A stretch of 64,000 nucleotides of DNA from Caulobacter sp. UNC358MFTsu5.1 (lineage in GTDB: Bacteria > Pseudomonadota > Alphaproteobacteria > Caulobacterales > Caulobacteraceae), in assembly GCF_000712075.1 (NCBI RefSeq), contig NZ_JONW01000006.1:558001-622000 (forward strand), given 5' to 3'. The notes below the pieces were generated by a model. It searched no databases. It had not been told where the DNA came from and saw only the letters and a list, made by a program, of their open reading frames with translations. Positions 35,006 through 43,322 of the stretch are shown piece after piece (the first letter of the stretch is position 1; the number at the start of each line of letters is the position of its first letter). Position numbers and translations under genes: made by a program.

Positions 35006-35131
35006 GTGAAGGGTCCCCTCTCGACGTGCGCGCGGCGTCCGTCGCCAGACGGATCTTCTGTGCACGGCGCGTCACGTCGGGGGATTGACGCGCCAGCGTC
35101 GCGTCTCCCCTGGCGGCTCCTTCAAAAAACT

Positions 35132-36118
35132 TCACTTCGTCCCGTGATCGGTCCCTGCGATGGTCAGGCGGATCTCGTTCTGGGCCGGCCGCTCGATCCT
35201 CAGCTCGTTCAATTCCGCCATGGAACTGACGAAGGCCTCGGTGTCGCCGGCGTTGAACGCGCCGCTGACAGGAGATTTGGCCAGGTCGCCGACGTCTAGA
35301 ACAATCCGGACTCGATTGTAGCGATTGACCTCGGCGACCGCCTCCTCGAGCGGGGCGGCCTGGAAGATCAGGCGTCCGCTGGTCCAGCTGGTCGCGGCGG
35401 CCACGTCGACCGACCGCGGCGCGGGGGCCGGATCCTCCGTCGACACCGCTTGTCCCGGCGCCAGCCGCCAGCGGCCGGGCGCGCCGGGCTTGGCCGCCCG
35501 CACCTCGACCGATCCCTTGACCAGGTTGACCCGCGCGCCGTCGCCCTCGCGGCTGACGTCGAAGCGGGTGCCCAGCGCGGTGACCGACGTCTCGCCGGCC
35601 TGGACCACGAACGGCCGCGCGCCGTCGTGGGCCACGTCGAAGAAGGCGCGCCCGCGCTCAAGGACGATGTCGCGGCGCGCTTTCGAGATCCGCACCGAGA
35701 TCCGGCTGGCGGCGTCCAGCTTGACGCTGGAGCCGTCGGCCAACTGTAAGAGGCGCTGTTCGCCGACGTCCGTCGAATAGCCCGGCGGGGCGAAGATGCG
35801 CCAGCCGACGACACCGGCGATGACGGTGCTGGCCACGGCCACGCCCAGGCCGAGGATCGCCCGGCGCTGCGAGCGTGTCGCGCTGGCCCGGTCGCGCGCG
35901 GCCTGGATCGCGGCCTGGATCTCCGGATCGGCTTTGACCGCCTGGCTCTGTCGCCAGAAGGCATCGACCTCGTCGTAGGCAGCCCGGTTGCCGGGCTCTT
36001 TGTACCAGAGCCGATGCGCCGCGAGGTCGGCGGCCGGAACGTCGCGCTTCTTCAGGCGCGCGAACCAGTCGGCGGCCTCCTCCCGCGCCTTGTCCGTGGG
36101 GGCGATCGAAACGGTCAT
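35132..36118 (-). CDS. FecR-like anti-sigma factor
   Basis: 328 residues. N-terminal cytoplasmic part (EAADWFARLKKRDVPAADLA and RAAYDEVDAFW) is DUF4880-like, followed by a membrane segment near 88-108 (AILGLGVAVASTVIAGVVGW). The FecR periplasmic domain has GEQRLLQLADGSSVKLDAAS and RPFVVQAGETSVTALGTRFD. It relays the receptor signal to the sigma factor encoded 10 bases upstream. Confidence 0.93.
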   Translation of the reverse strand: MTVSIAPTDKAREEAADWFARLKKRDVPAADLAAHRLWYKEPGNRAAYDEVDAFWRQSQAVKADPEIQAAIQAARDRASATRSQRRAILGLGVAVASTVIAGVVGWRIFAPPGYSTDVGEQRLLQLADGSSVKLDAASRISVRISKARRDIVLERGRAFFDVAHDGARPFVVQAGETSVTALGTRFDVSREGDGARVNLVKGSVEVRAAKPGAPGRWRLAPGQAVSTEDPAPAPRSVDVAAATSWTSGRLIFQAAPLEEAVAEVNRYNRVRIVLDVGDLAKSPVSGAFNAGDTEAFVSSMAELNELRIERPAQNEIRLTIAGTDHGTK

Positions 36119-36128
36119 GGACGCCTCC

Positions 36129-36653
36129 TCAGTCCTGGATGCGCTTGAGGCAGTGGCTGACGGCCTTGCTCAAGCGCCATTCCACCGACTTCACCGATAA
36201 ACCACAGCGTGCAGCGATCTCTTCATAGGTCAATCCATCGAAGCGGCTCAAGACGAAGACGTCGCGATAGGGCTCGGGGATCGACAGGATGGTCTCCTTG
36301 ACCACCAGGTCGTCGAGCGCCCCGGCCATGATGCTGGCCGGTGAGGGCCCGCGCAGGAGGTCGTCTGCATGGCGCCCCCGCACCGCGCGACGACGCAGGA
36401 CGTCGCGCGCCAGGTTGGACGCCATGCGCATGAGCAGCGCCTGCGGCCGGTGGACGACGCTGGCCTGGGCGGCCAGGCGGGCATAGGCCTCCTGGACGAT
36501 GTCGTCGGCCTCGGCCTCGAACCCGCGCCCGAAGCGGCGGCGCAGCGCCGCGGCCAGCCATTTGGCGTGGCGCCGATAGAGCAGGTCGAGGCCGGGAGCG
36601 TCGTTCCACGCCGCCTCGGGTTGCGTCGCCGCCTGGGGGACCTTCTGCTCCAT
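36129..36653 (-). CDS. ECF sigma factor, FecI-like
   Basis: 174 residues, after GAGGAGAAGG. Region 2 is DIVQEAYARLAA and RMASNLARDVLRRRAVR; region 4 is LSRFDGLTYEEIAARCGLSV followed by KSVEWRLSKAV. It likely drives its own operon with fecR, the receptor and the isopeptidase when the ligand is bound. The short spacing makes the four genes one transcription unit in the direction 36653 to 29486. Confidence 0.93.
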   Translation of the reverse strand: MEQKVPQAATQPEAAWNDAPGLDLLYRRHAKWLAAALRRRFGRGFEAEADDIVQEAYARLAAQASVVHRPQALLMRMASNLARDVLRRRAVRGRHADDLLRGPSPASIMAGALDDLVVKETILSIPEPYRDVFVLSRFDGLTYEEIAARCGLSVKSVEWRLSKAVSHCLKRIQD

Positions 36654-37136
36654 CGCCCTTCTCCTCGATAGGAAGGGGCTGTGGGAAACACCAGGGCCGG
36701 CAAGGGCGCGCGGCCGCGGATGCGGACACGTTCACGCGCACCGGGAGACCGGGCGCGAGCGCGCAAGCCCACTGGCCCGTCGCTATGGCACTTAGACGTC
36801 GCACGGGGTTTCCACGCCCCACCGGGGCGCTGGGCACCGGCCCGCGAATCCTGAATCAATCGCGGGCGTCGCGCAAGGGCGCACGCTGGGCGAGAGGAGG
36901 GGGCGGGCGTTGGAACCTCGGCAACGCTGAAGCCCGCCGATTTCAGCCGCGACCGCCGCCGATGACCCCCGGCTCCAGGTCGAGGCCTATAGGGCGGCGC
37001 CCGCAGCGAGACAGTAGAGATGATGGTCGCCGACCTCAACGCATGACCAAGGCTCCTAGTCGGCCTCACGCCCATCGACCAGATGCTTGTGATTGGCCGG
37101 TAGACGTCGCGCGGGGGCGTCGCTGCGCACTGTTCA

Positions 37137-37254
37137 TGTCCGGATTTGGCCGGATTTGTTCGAGGCGGCCTCGACCGCCCTCCAAATTACTGGCCATTTG
37201 AGGATCTTGGAGGAGGGAGCTGCAACGAGCGAATGTCCGGATATGTCCGGATAT
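37137..37254. repeat. Paired tandem repeats of TGTCCGGAT(A/T)T
   Basis: TGTCCGGATTT (37137-37147) and TGGCCGGATTT (37147-37157) form one pair; TGTCCGGATAT occurs twice at 37234-37244 and 37244-37254. Within each pair the units are exactly 10 bases apart, so they lie on the same face of the helix. They resemble protein-binding direct repeats. Confidence 0.6.
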
Positions 37255-37523
37255 CTCGGCCTCTGCTATTGAGCCGATATGCTGTCGCGAAGCTGGAACG
37301 CATCAGCGCTGCATTGATTTCAGGGCTGGCGTACGACAACAGCGACCAACAAATCCGCCGTAGCGGTCGCGTTCGACAAAGCTATACCCGACCCGATCAC
37401 GCGGCAGGCGCTCCAACTCATGACGCGCGTCGTCGACGAATAGCTCTGCAGAGTAGGCACCCTCAGCGCACCCCGGCTCGTTGACCCAAGTGATCGCTAC
37501 GAACCCTAAGTCTGACTTTAGGC

Positions 37524-37553
37524 GAGGGTTCGCCCCAATGCGCGCGAACCCTC
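37524..37553 (-). terminator. Hairpin downstream of the Hsp70-like gene
   Basis: GAGGGTTCGC and GCGAACCCTC form a perfect 10-bp stem with a 10-base loop, about 100 bases beyond the Hsp70-like stop in its direction of transcription. No U-run follows, so it is a weaker terminator candidate. Confidence 0.4.
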
Positions 37554-37648
37554 TTTGGTGGCGAACTGTCGAGCTGCTGGACCGCCGACCTTTTTGAGCT
37601 CGGCCATCCGAGACACAGTCGCTAGCGCGGTCGCACTGAGATCGGCCC

Positions 37649-39304
37649 TTAGTTATATCTCTCGACCCGACGAGGAAGCGCTACGGCAGCGTCCGTGATT
37701 GTGGTCTTTTCGTCAGGTAGGCTTGGGGAGCAAGCGCCAACGGCGACGGCTAGCTGCGGAAAGATTTGCTGGGTCGCGATGTCGTAGTCCTCCAGCCATT
37801 CAGGGGTTACGTCGATTGGCTTGAGTTGGAAACTCTGGCCCTGAACTGTGATCGGGGATTTGAAGACGTCGGTGAAAATGGAAACCTTCGCTCCACCTCC
37901 TGTCAGAACGACATAGAGGCCATCCGATAGATTGAGGTTATCGATCCCAACAGCGCCAATGAGCGCTTCGATATCAGCCTTGAGCTTTTCCTTGAATTGG
38001 CGGACGCCGTCCGTAGCGAGGAAGCCAGCTAGTGTGATGCTGGTGTCGCCGATGTCCTCGATTTCAAGCGTCCCGCTCTCAAACAGCGTGATCTTGTGAT
38101 CCCGAATATCTCTCCGGATGCGATTGAGGCTGCGCTGGCCGTCGCCACCCTCTGCATCAAGCCGAGCTTGGGCCTTGATGAAATCGATCAATAGATCGTC
38201 TAGGCGATTGCCGGCAATTTTCAGCGCGGCTCCACCATTGGCGAAGGGGAAGATGCTGGCCTGGCGCTCGTTAGGAATCGTGAATCGGTAGAGCCCAAGA
38301 TCGGTGGTGCCTGCACCGATATCGACCACGAGCGCCGTAGGGCGCTTGTTCGCGAGACGATCGCCAATCGCCGCGGCCGCTGCCGCGGCTTCAAGCACAT
38401 GACGGTCCACGAGGCGGGCGGCATCACGCTGCGCGTCGGTCAGATCACCTCGAAGCATCCTCAGGACGCGTTGTGCGTCATCGAGCGAGATGCCATCGCG
38501 CCAAACCTCGGCCGGTAGGCTGTCTGCGAGGATCTGGGCATCAACCAGCAGTCGCTTGAGCAGCTTGGACACCTTCACCACCTGTCCGTCCTTCCAGACG
38601 GGCACGGCAAAGCGCCTTACGATGTGACGCGAGAGGCTCAAGGTTTCGAGGGCGAGCGATGTGGCAGCGCTCAAATACGCCAGGTACAGGGTCAGGAGAT
38701 CGCGGTTTGTTAGTTGCCGCCCTGGATCGACCCGGGCGTCCACGAGGGAATCCAGATCCGAACCCTCAAGAATGCTGAGCTCTTGCTTAGGGGAGTCGAA
38801 ACGCATCCGGTCCGGATCGTTCTCCCACCGGCTGATATCAATGGCGAGCTGGCCAAAATAGACAGCGCCGTCCGTAATGTAGAGTGAGGAAGGCAGCAGA
38901 CTCCCTGGCCGATCGCTAACCTGGCCGCTCAGATCTAGCGGTGTTGGTGCGTCTGATTGTGCGCGCCAAAGCGCGGATTTCGAGTAGGCGGTGCCAAAGT
39001 CGATGGCGACGACATCCTCCGTGTCCGACGCGACCGTCGTGGCGAGGTTGTCCAAAGCACAGTCTTCGGGAACCGTCGCCGGCGCACGAAAGCGGTGCTT
39101 TGGCTTGGTTGGGGTCGTGACGACCGGGGTCTTGATTTCAGGTGAGGCTGCAGGGGCTCCAGCAAGCAAAGCCAGTGCAGCTCGATCGTCGGCACTGACC
39201 GGGCCATGGAACACATAGTTTCCGCGCTCGTCGGGCACCAAGCGTTGCAATAGGCTGCGGACTAGTCGCTGAGCGAAAAGATGTTCGCTGTCGTCGTTGC
39301 TCAT
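37649..39304 (-). CDS. Hsp70/actin-fold ATPase-like protein of the defence island
   Basis: 551 residues. After a variable N-terminus (1-90), the actin/Hsp70 nucleotide-binding motifs appear in order: phosphate-1 VVAIDFGTAYSKSALW (about 98), phosphate-2 ALVVDIGAGTTDLGLYR (about 327) and adenosine loop VVLTGGGAKV (about 472). There is no DnaK peptide-binding C-terminus. It overlaps the helical partner gene by 4 bases (ATGA). A chaperone, filament or scaffold role is possible; a link to phosphorothioation rests only on location. Confidence 0.8.
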   Translation of the reverse strand: MSNDDSEHLFAQRLVRSLLQRLVPDERGNYVFHGPVSADDRAALALLAGAPAASPEIKTPVVTTPTKPKHRFRAPATVPEDCALDNLATTVASDTEDVVAIDFGTAYSKSALWRAQSDAPTPLDLSGQVSDRPGSLLPSSLYITDGAVYFGQLAIDISRWENDPDRMRFDSPKQELSILEGSDLDSLVDARVDPGRQLTNRDLLTLYLAYLSAATSLALETLSLSRHIVRRFAVPVWKDGQVVKVSKLLKRLLVDAQILADSLPAEVWRDGISLDDAQRVLRMLRGDLTDAQRDAARLVDRHVLEAAAAAAAIGDRLANKRPTALVVDIGAGTTDLGLYRFTIPNERQASIFPFANGGAALKIAGNRLDDLLIDFIKAQARLDAEGGDGQRSLNRIRRDIRDHKITLFESGTLEIEDIGDTSITLAGFLATDGVRQFKEKLKADIEALIGAVGIDNLNLSDGLYVVLTGGGAKVSIFTDVFKSPITVQGQSFQLKPIDVTPEWLEDYDIATQQIFPQLAVAVGACSPSLPDEKTTITDAAVALPRRVERYN

Positions 39305-40776
39305 GTCGCCTCCACCCGTGATTTCAAGACGATTTGCGGTGGGCCGCTCCGCGCACGACGCGTCACCTTTGGCGCGATGATGCGAACGACCCTTACGCCG
39401 GCGAGTGGGTGATCTGCTTCATGGTCCACCGGCGAGTACTCGACAGCTTCACCCACCTCGTCCGTCAGTTCCATTTCGCGCTTCGAAGCGACGAGCGCGA
39501 CGCGACGCGCCAGGCGATCCAGGCGGCTGCCGACACGATCGACAGCCTGCTTTAGGTACGGCGGGGCGTCCCGCACCGCATCGGCCAAATCATCCTTCAC
39601 ATGCTCCCAGGTTTCCCGTAGGCCCGCGGCCTCACGGAATGCCTCGGCGATGTCGCGATCGACCGCCTCCAGCAGGGTCTCCGCTGTGGCTTCGCTGCCC
39701 TCCAACGTCCTGATGGCGCGGCCACGCGCCAGCCAGTGACGGACTTCTTGCGTAAGTCCCGGGCTTCTGTCCGCCAGCTCACGGAGCGTGACCTCAGCTA
39801 GGTGATCCTCCAGCAGCAGGATAATCGTATGCCGCAGCTTGTTGTCAGTGATGCCGGCTTGCGCCAGTAGCGCAATGGCTTCGCGCAGCACGCCGGCTAG
39901 CGCCTTCCTTGAGTCTAGCGTCTCGTCAGGCCATCGAGCCGGCGCGAACAGACGCCGCAACACGGCCACACCGTCGAAAACTTGCGGATCGCGCGCCAAC
40001 GAGAAGTTCGGGCGAACGAAAGCGGTGAGTACATCCAGCGCCGCGACCGCCACTTCGATGGCGACAGAGCGCTCCTTGATTGGCGAACCGCCAAGGCCCG
40101 CCGTCAACAAGCGGCCAAATGCGGGACCCACGTCCGCTTCAACTACGGGGTCTGTTACGCGCAAGGCGTTGAGGATCGCTTCTAGTGTCCGCACTAGGCG
40201 CCTGGCTCGACTGGACCCGACATCCTGGGTATCGAATTCCTGGACGCGCAGCTCTTGGCCCAAGAGGTCAAAGGCGGCTGTCAGAGACGGAGCTTCCTCG
40301 ATCAGGCCGATAGTCGCCTGCTTGCGCGCACCTGAGAGATATTGGCCTTCGCTAGCGGAAAACACCGCCAAGTACTCGGCTCGATTCGGTATCGCCGCCA
40401 GTCGAACGGCTTGGGCCAGATACTCTCGGTCCTGCGGATCCGACAGCAAGCTAGGAAGCGCGAGAAGCGCCGGGGCAGGGTGGCCCAGACCGGAACGGAT
40501 TGCGTGCTGTACGGCCTTCGAAGGCTGCGTCATGAGCCGCGCCAGAAGGGCGAGCGTTTTGAGACGGTCCTCGCCGTCCGTCGATGCTGAGCGCTCGATG
40601 AGGGTGCGGACGCCCGTCTGAAATGCAGGGAAGGACCAGGCCTTGTTCGTTACGCCAGGTCTAGCCAGTGCAATGGTGATCTCTCGCAGGCGATCTAGGT
40701 CGTTGGACGCAGCGAACTCAGTCGCGAGCGCTTCGAGATCGGACAGATTGGTTGGCGTGGTTGGGTGCGAAACCAT
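39301..40776 (-). CDS. Alpha-helical repeat-like protein, partner of the Hsp70-like ATPase
   Basis: 491 residues, almost wholly helical with Leu/Ala repeats such as RLKTLALLARLMTQPSKAVQ and ALLALPSLLSDPQDREYLAQ, suggesting HEAT-like solenoid structure. The C-terminus is charged (KVTRRARSGPPQIVLKSRVE). No enzymatic motif seen. It is first in a two-gene operon with the Hsp70-like protein, transcribed away from sspF. I do not recognise a family. Confidence 0.7.
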   Translation of the reverse strand: MVSHPTTPTNLSDLEALATEFAASNDLDRLREITIALARPGVTNKAWSFPAFQTGVRTLIERSASTDGEDRLKTLALLARLMTQPSKAVQHAIRSGLGHPAPALLALPSLLSDPQDREYLAQAVRLAAIPNRAEYLAVFSASEGQYLSGARKQATIGLIEEAPSLTAAFDLLGQELRVQEFDTQDVGSSRARRLVRTLEAILNALRVTDPVVEADVGPAFGRLLTAGLGGSPIKERSVAIEVAVAALDVLTAFVRPNFSLARDPQVFDGVAVLRRLFAPARWPDETLDSRKALAGVLREAIALLAQAGITDNKLRHTIILLLEDHLAEVTLRELADRSPGLTQEVRHWLARGRAIRTLEGSEATAETLLEAVDRDIAEAFREAAGLRETWEHVKDDLADAVRDAPPYLKQAVDRVGSRLDRLARRVALVASKREMELTDEVGEAVEYSPVDHEADHPLAGVRVVRIIAPKVTRRARSGPPQIVLKSRVEAT

Positions 40777-41502
40777 TGGGAGTTCTTAGGGCACGGCGAA
40801 TGGCGTAGCAACGGTTGCGGGCAGGGCCAGCTGGCGTGTCGGCGACCGCATTTCCGCTAACGATAGACCGGATCGAAGCGCTCAAATGCGGTGTGAACCG
40901 TACGGTGGTCAGCGTCTCTGGCCAAACTAGCTCCTCACAACCGTTGGTGAAGTCTCTCTATGAGCACCGCCGAGTTCATTCGACTGACAACCGGTGAGCC
41001 TGCCCTGATCGTTAACCACTGCATGGTCGAGCTAGTGTCCCCTTCCATCTCTGGCTCACTTGTCGTCGTCGGCTTACGCCAAAATGTCATCGCTGATGTT
41101 AACCATTTGGCAGCTTGAATGCTCTCGGATGGCGACAACCATCGCGGTCATTGGAACAGCTATGCGGCCCAGACGAGGAAGCATCTTGATCGATAATCGA
41201 CGCGTCTTCAGGCGAAGTCATGGTCGATGTATGTGTTTCCAACCGGGGACGGTTGGGATGCCGCGTACTGCATTGATGCGTAATGGGGCGAGCCCATCGC
41301 TCTCCTGAGGGGCGGGAACTGGCTCCGAGATTGGGCTTGGAGCTCCTGAGTGGCTCTGTCTAACGGGGGTGCTACGCCTCCAGCGCACAACCAGGCCAAT
41401 TCGATGGTGCGCTGGCGCGCGACGTCTTCTAGGTATGCAACTGAAGCTTGAAGTGTGGTCGACGGCCCGAACAAAGGGCGGCCCGCACTGGGGGAGGGTT
41501 GG
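40777..41502. other. Divergent spacer between the Hsp70 pair and sspF
   Basis: About 725 bases. It should contain the promoters of both the Hsp70-like operon and sspFGH. The only frame with protein-like composition is the short one at 40960-41118. I see no long inverted repeat or obvious operator. The sspF ribosome site GGGGGAGG is at 41490-41497. Confidence 0.45.
40960..41118 (+). CDS. Possible 52-residue small protein
   Basis: An ATG at 40960 opens MSTAEFIRLTTGEPALIVNH, continues through VELVSPSISGSLVVVGLR and stops at 41118. The composition is protein-like, and the same frame restarts immediately after the TGA with MLSDGDNHRGHWNSYAAQTR to 41196. It could be one gene broken by an in-frame stop. 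The ribosome site is weak. Confidence 0.35.
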   Translation: MSTAEFIRLTTGEPALIVNHCMVELVSPSISGSLVVVGLRQNVIADVNHLAA

Positions 41503-43320
41503 ATGACGATCAACACGTCGGCCTGGGTTCGCTTCTTGCGAAGCTACGGACCTATTCCCAGCAACGATAACATGTATGACGAAAGTATTCGTCGCGCCCT
41601 TCGGCGGACTAAGCTGAAGCCTCTGACGCTGCCAGCGCAATGCATCGACGCTCTGCTAGAAAACTTCAACGCCGAAACGCCTAATAGCGTCATCCTCACC
41701 GGCACCGCAGGCGATGGCAAAACTTACCATTGTCGCGCTGTGTGGCTGGCGCTTGGGGGGAGCGATCAAGACTGGGACGAAGGCGACAAGATCCAGACCC
41801 TATCTGTGGGTGATAGGCAGCTTGTGATCGTCAAGGATCTCAGCGAGCTCGAGGAAATCGAGAGCGACGCAATGATCCGTCAGTTCAGCGCCGACGCCGT
41901 CGATCCGCAACGCAGGACACTTTATCTCATCGCGGCCAATCACGGTCAGCTGCTCGAGCGGCTGAAAGCCGTCACCGATAGCGAGCGGGTGAGGGACCTG
42001 AGCAATGCTGTCGAGGCCTTGATGGTCACGGGGCGAGCACCACCCGAAGGCATCCATGTCCAGCTCTTCGATCTGAGCCGGTGGCCCGCGGCCGATCATC
42101 TAATGCATGTGATCCGAGAGATCGTCACGCACGAAGGCTGGGATGGCTGCCAAGACTGCGGTTCAGCCGAGCAATGTCCGATCCTCATCAACCGCCAGCG
42201 TCTTATGGAAGACGAGAGCGGAGAACGGTTGACGTCGCGTCTGCAAAACCTCGTCCGCGTCAGCGAACTGAACGGACACCATTTCCCGATCCGCCAGCTG
42301 TTGGTCCTGGTCACCAATATGATCTTGGGGCATCCCGAGGCCCGCCACGGCCTCATGACCTGTCCCGACGCCATGCTGCTGGCGCAGCAGGGGCGAAGCG
42401 ATGGCGCGAGCCTCTACCGCAATGTTTTCGGCGAGAACCTCAAGGCGAGCGTGGCGGAACGGACGGACCCGTTCGCCAAACTCGCCCTGTTCGGCGTCGG
42501 ACAGGAAACGAGCAATGCCGTCGACAGCCTCCTAGTCTACGGCGCAGACGACCCCAAACTGCGGGCCCGGTACGACGCTTTGATGCGCGCGGATGCGAAC
42601 TATGGGGCAACGGCCGTCTTCGCGCGCGCCCAGTTGGACTACCTCGAGGGAGCGGAAAGCGGCGCGCAAGCGACGTTTCTCAATCTCCTCCGAGGCCAAC
42701 GCCAAAGGCTCTTCTTCACTCTTCCCGATTTGGATCCGATCACGGGCAGCGTTTGGGACCTGACCATCTTCAAACACGCCGGCGAGTACCTGGCGGCGGC
42801 CGAAGCGGTGAAAGACGGTCGGCCGCCAGTCCGAGAGACAATGATCCGGATTGTGCGCGGACTGAACCGGGTGTTCTCGGGCATGCTGATCCAGACCTCC
42901 GATCAACTGGTTTTGGCGACGTCTGGAACTCACTCGGAGACCAAGATCAGTAGCCTCGTCGAAGAGTTCATCTCCGTACCGCGCAAGAGCGGCGAGGAGG
43001 TCGCGGTTGTCGCGGGTGTCGACGCACAGATCGATCTCAAGGTCAGCTTCGCCCGCGATGGTGATCCGCCGCCCGTCACGCTCACGCTTACGCCGACCCG
43101 CTTCGAGTTTCTCTGCCGCGTCGCTGACGGAGCTTTGCCAACGAGCTTCTCATTGGAGTGCTTCGAGGACTTTCTGGCGCTCAAGGCTAGGCTCCTGAGT
43201 GCTGCGAAACGCCGGCAGGTTTTAGACGGACCCGGCCAAGGCGACGCGTTTGAGCTTCGCTTCTTGGATGTGACGGATGATGGGCGCGCGAACTCCCGCC
43301 GCGTCAGCGTGAGACTTTGA
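41503..43320 (+). CDS. sspF: SspF/DptF-like ATPase of the phosphorothioation restriction module
   Basis: 605 residues from an ATG after GGGGGAGG; a GTG at 41455 is in phase but less likely. Walker A TGTAGDGKTYHC is near residue 68, and RTLYLIAANHGQL carries the Walker B/sensor region. It resembles DptF of DNA phosphorothioation-dependent restriction and is followed by G and H genes in the same order. Known SspFGH modules damage unmodified DNA to suppress phage replication. The ssp name rather than dpt follows from the SspB-type partner genes. Confidence 0.8.
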   Translation: MTINTSAWVRFLRSYGPIPSNDNMYDESIRRALRRTKLKPLTLPAQCIDALLENFNAETPNSVILTGTAGDGKTYHCRAVWLALGGSDQDWDEGDKIQTLSVGDRQLVIVKDLSELEEIESDAMIRQFSADAVDPQRRTLYLIAANHGQLLERLKAVTDSERVRDLSNAVEALMVTGRAPPEGIHVQLFDLSRWPAADHLMHVIREIVTHEGWDGCQDCGSAEQCPILINRQRLMEDESGERLTSRLQNLVRVSELNGHHFPIRQLLVLVTNMILGHPEARHGLMTCPDAMLLAQQGRSDGASLYRNVFGENLKASVAERTDPFAKLALFGVGQETSNAVDSLLVYGADDPKLRARYDALMRADANYGATAVFARAQLDYLEGAESGAQATFLNLLRGQRQRLFFTLPDLDPITGSVWDLTIFKHAGEYLAAAEAVKDGRPPVRETMIRIVRGLNRVFSGMLIQTSDQLVLATSGTHSETKISSLVEEFISVPRKSGEEVAVVAGVDAQIDLKVSFARDGDPPPVTLTLTPTRFEFLCRVADGALPTSFSLECFEDFLALKARLLSAAKRRQVLDGPGQGDAFELRFLDVTDDGRANSRRVSVRL

Positions 43321-43322
43321 GC

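Larger units (their letters stand above)
36654..37648. other. Long non-coding spacer between lasso and defence blocks
   Basis: About one kilobase without a convincing gene. It carries the FecI promoter side (36654-36900), the tandem TGTCCGGAT repeats (37137-37254) and a 10-bp hairpin (37524-37553). A weak minus-strand frame ends at 37303 and could be a frameshifted small gene. GC content drops from about 37100 onward, marking entry into the defence island. Confidence 0.5.

Noticed and set aside
37146..37484. 112-residue plus-strand frame across the tandem repeats
   Set aside because: It runs through the repeats and the hairpin flank, has no recognisable motif and no ribosome site.
37303..37607. 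Possible frameshifted small gene (MAELKKVGGPAARQ... then LGFVAITWVNEPG...) downstream of the Hsp70-like gene
   Set aside because: Two frames must be joined, and the 10-bp hairpin at 37524-37553 lies across the junction, which suits a terminator better than coding sequence. Kept as a note only.
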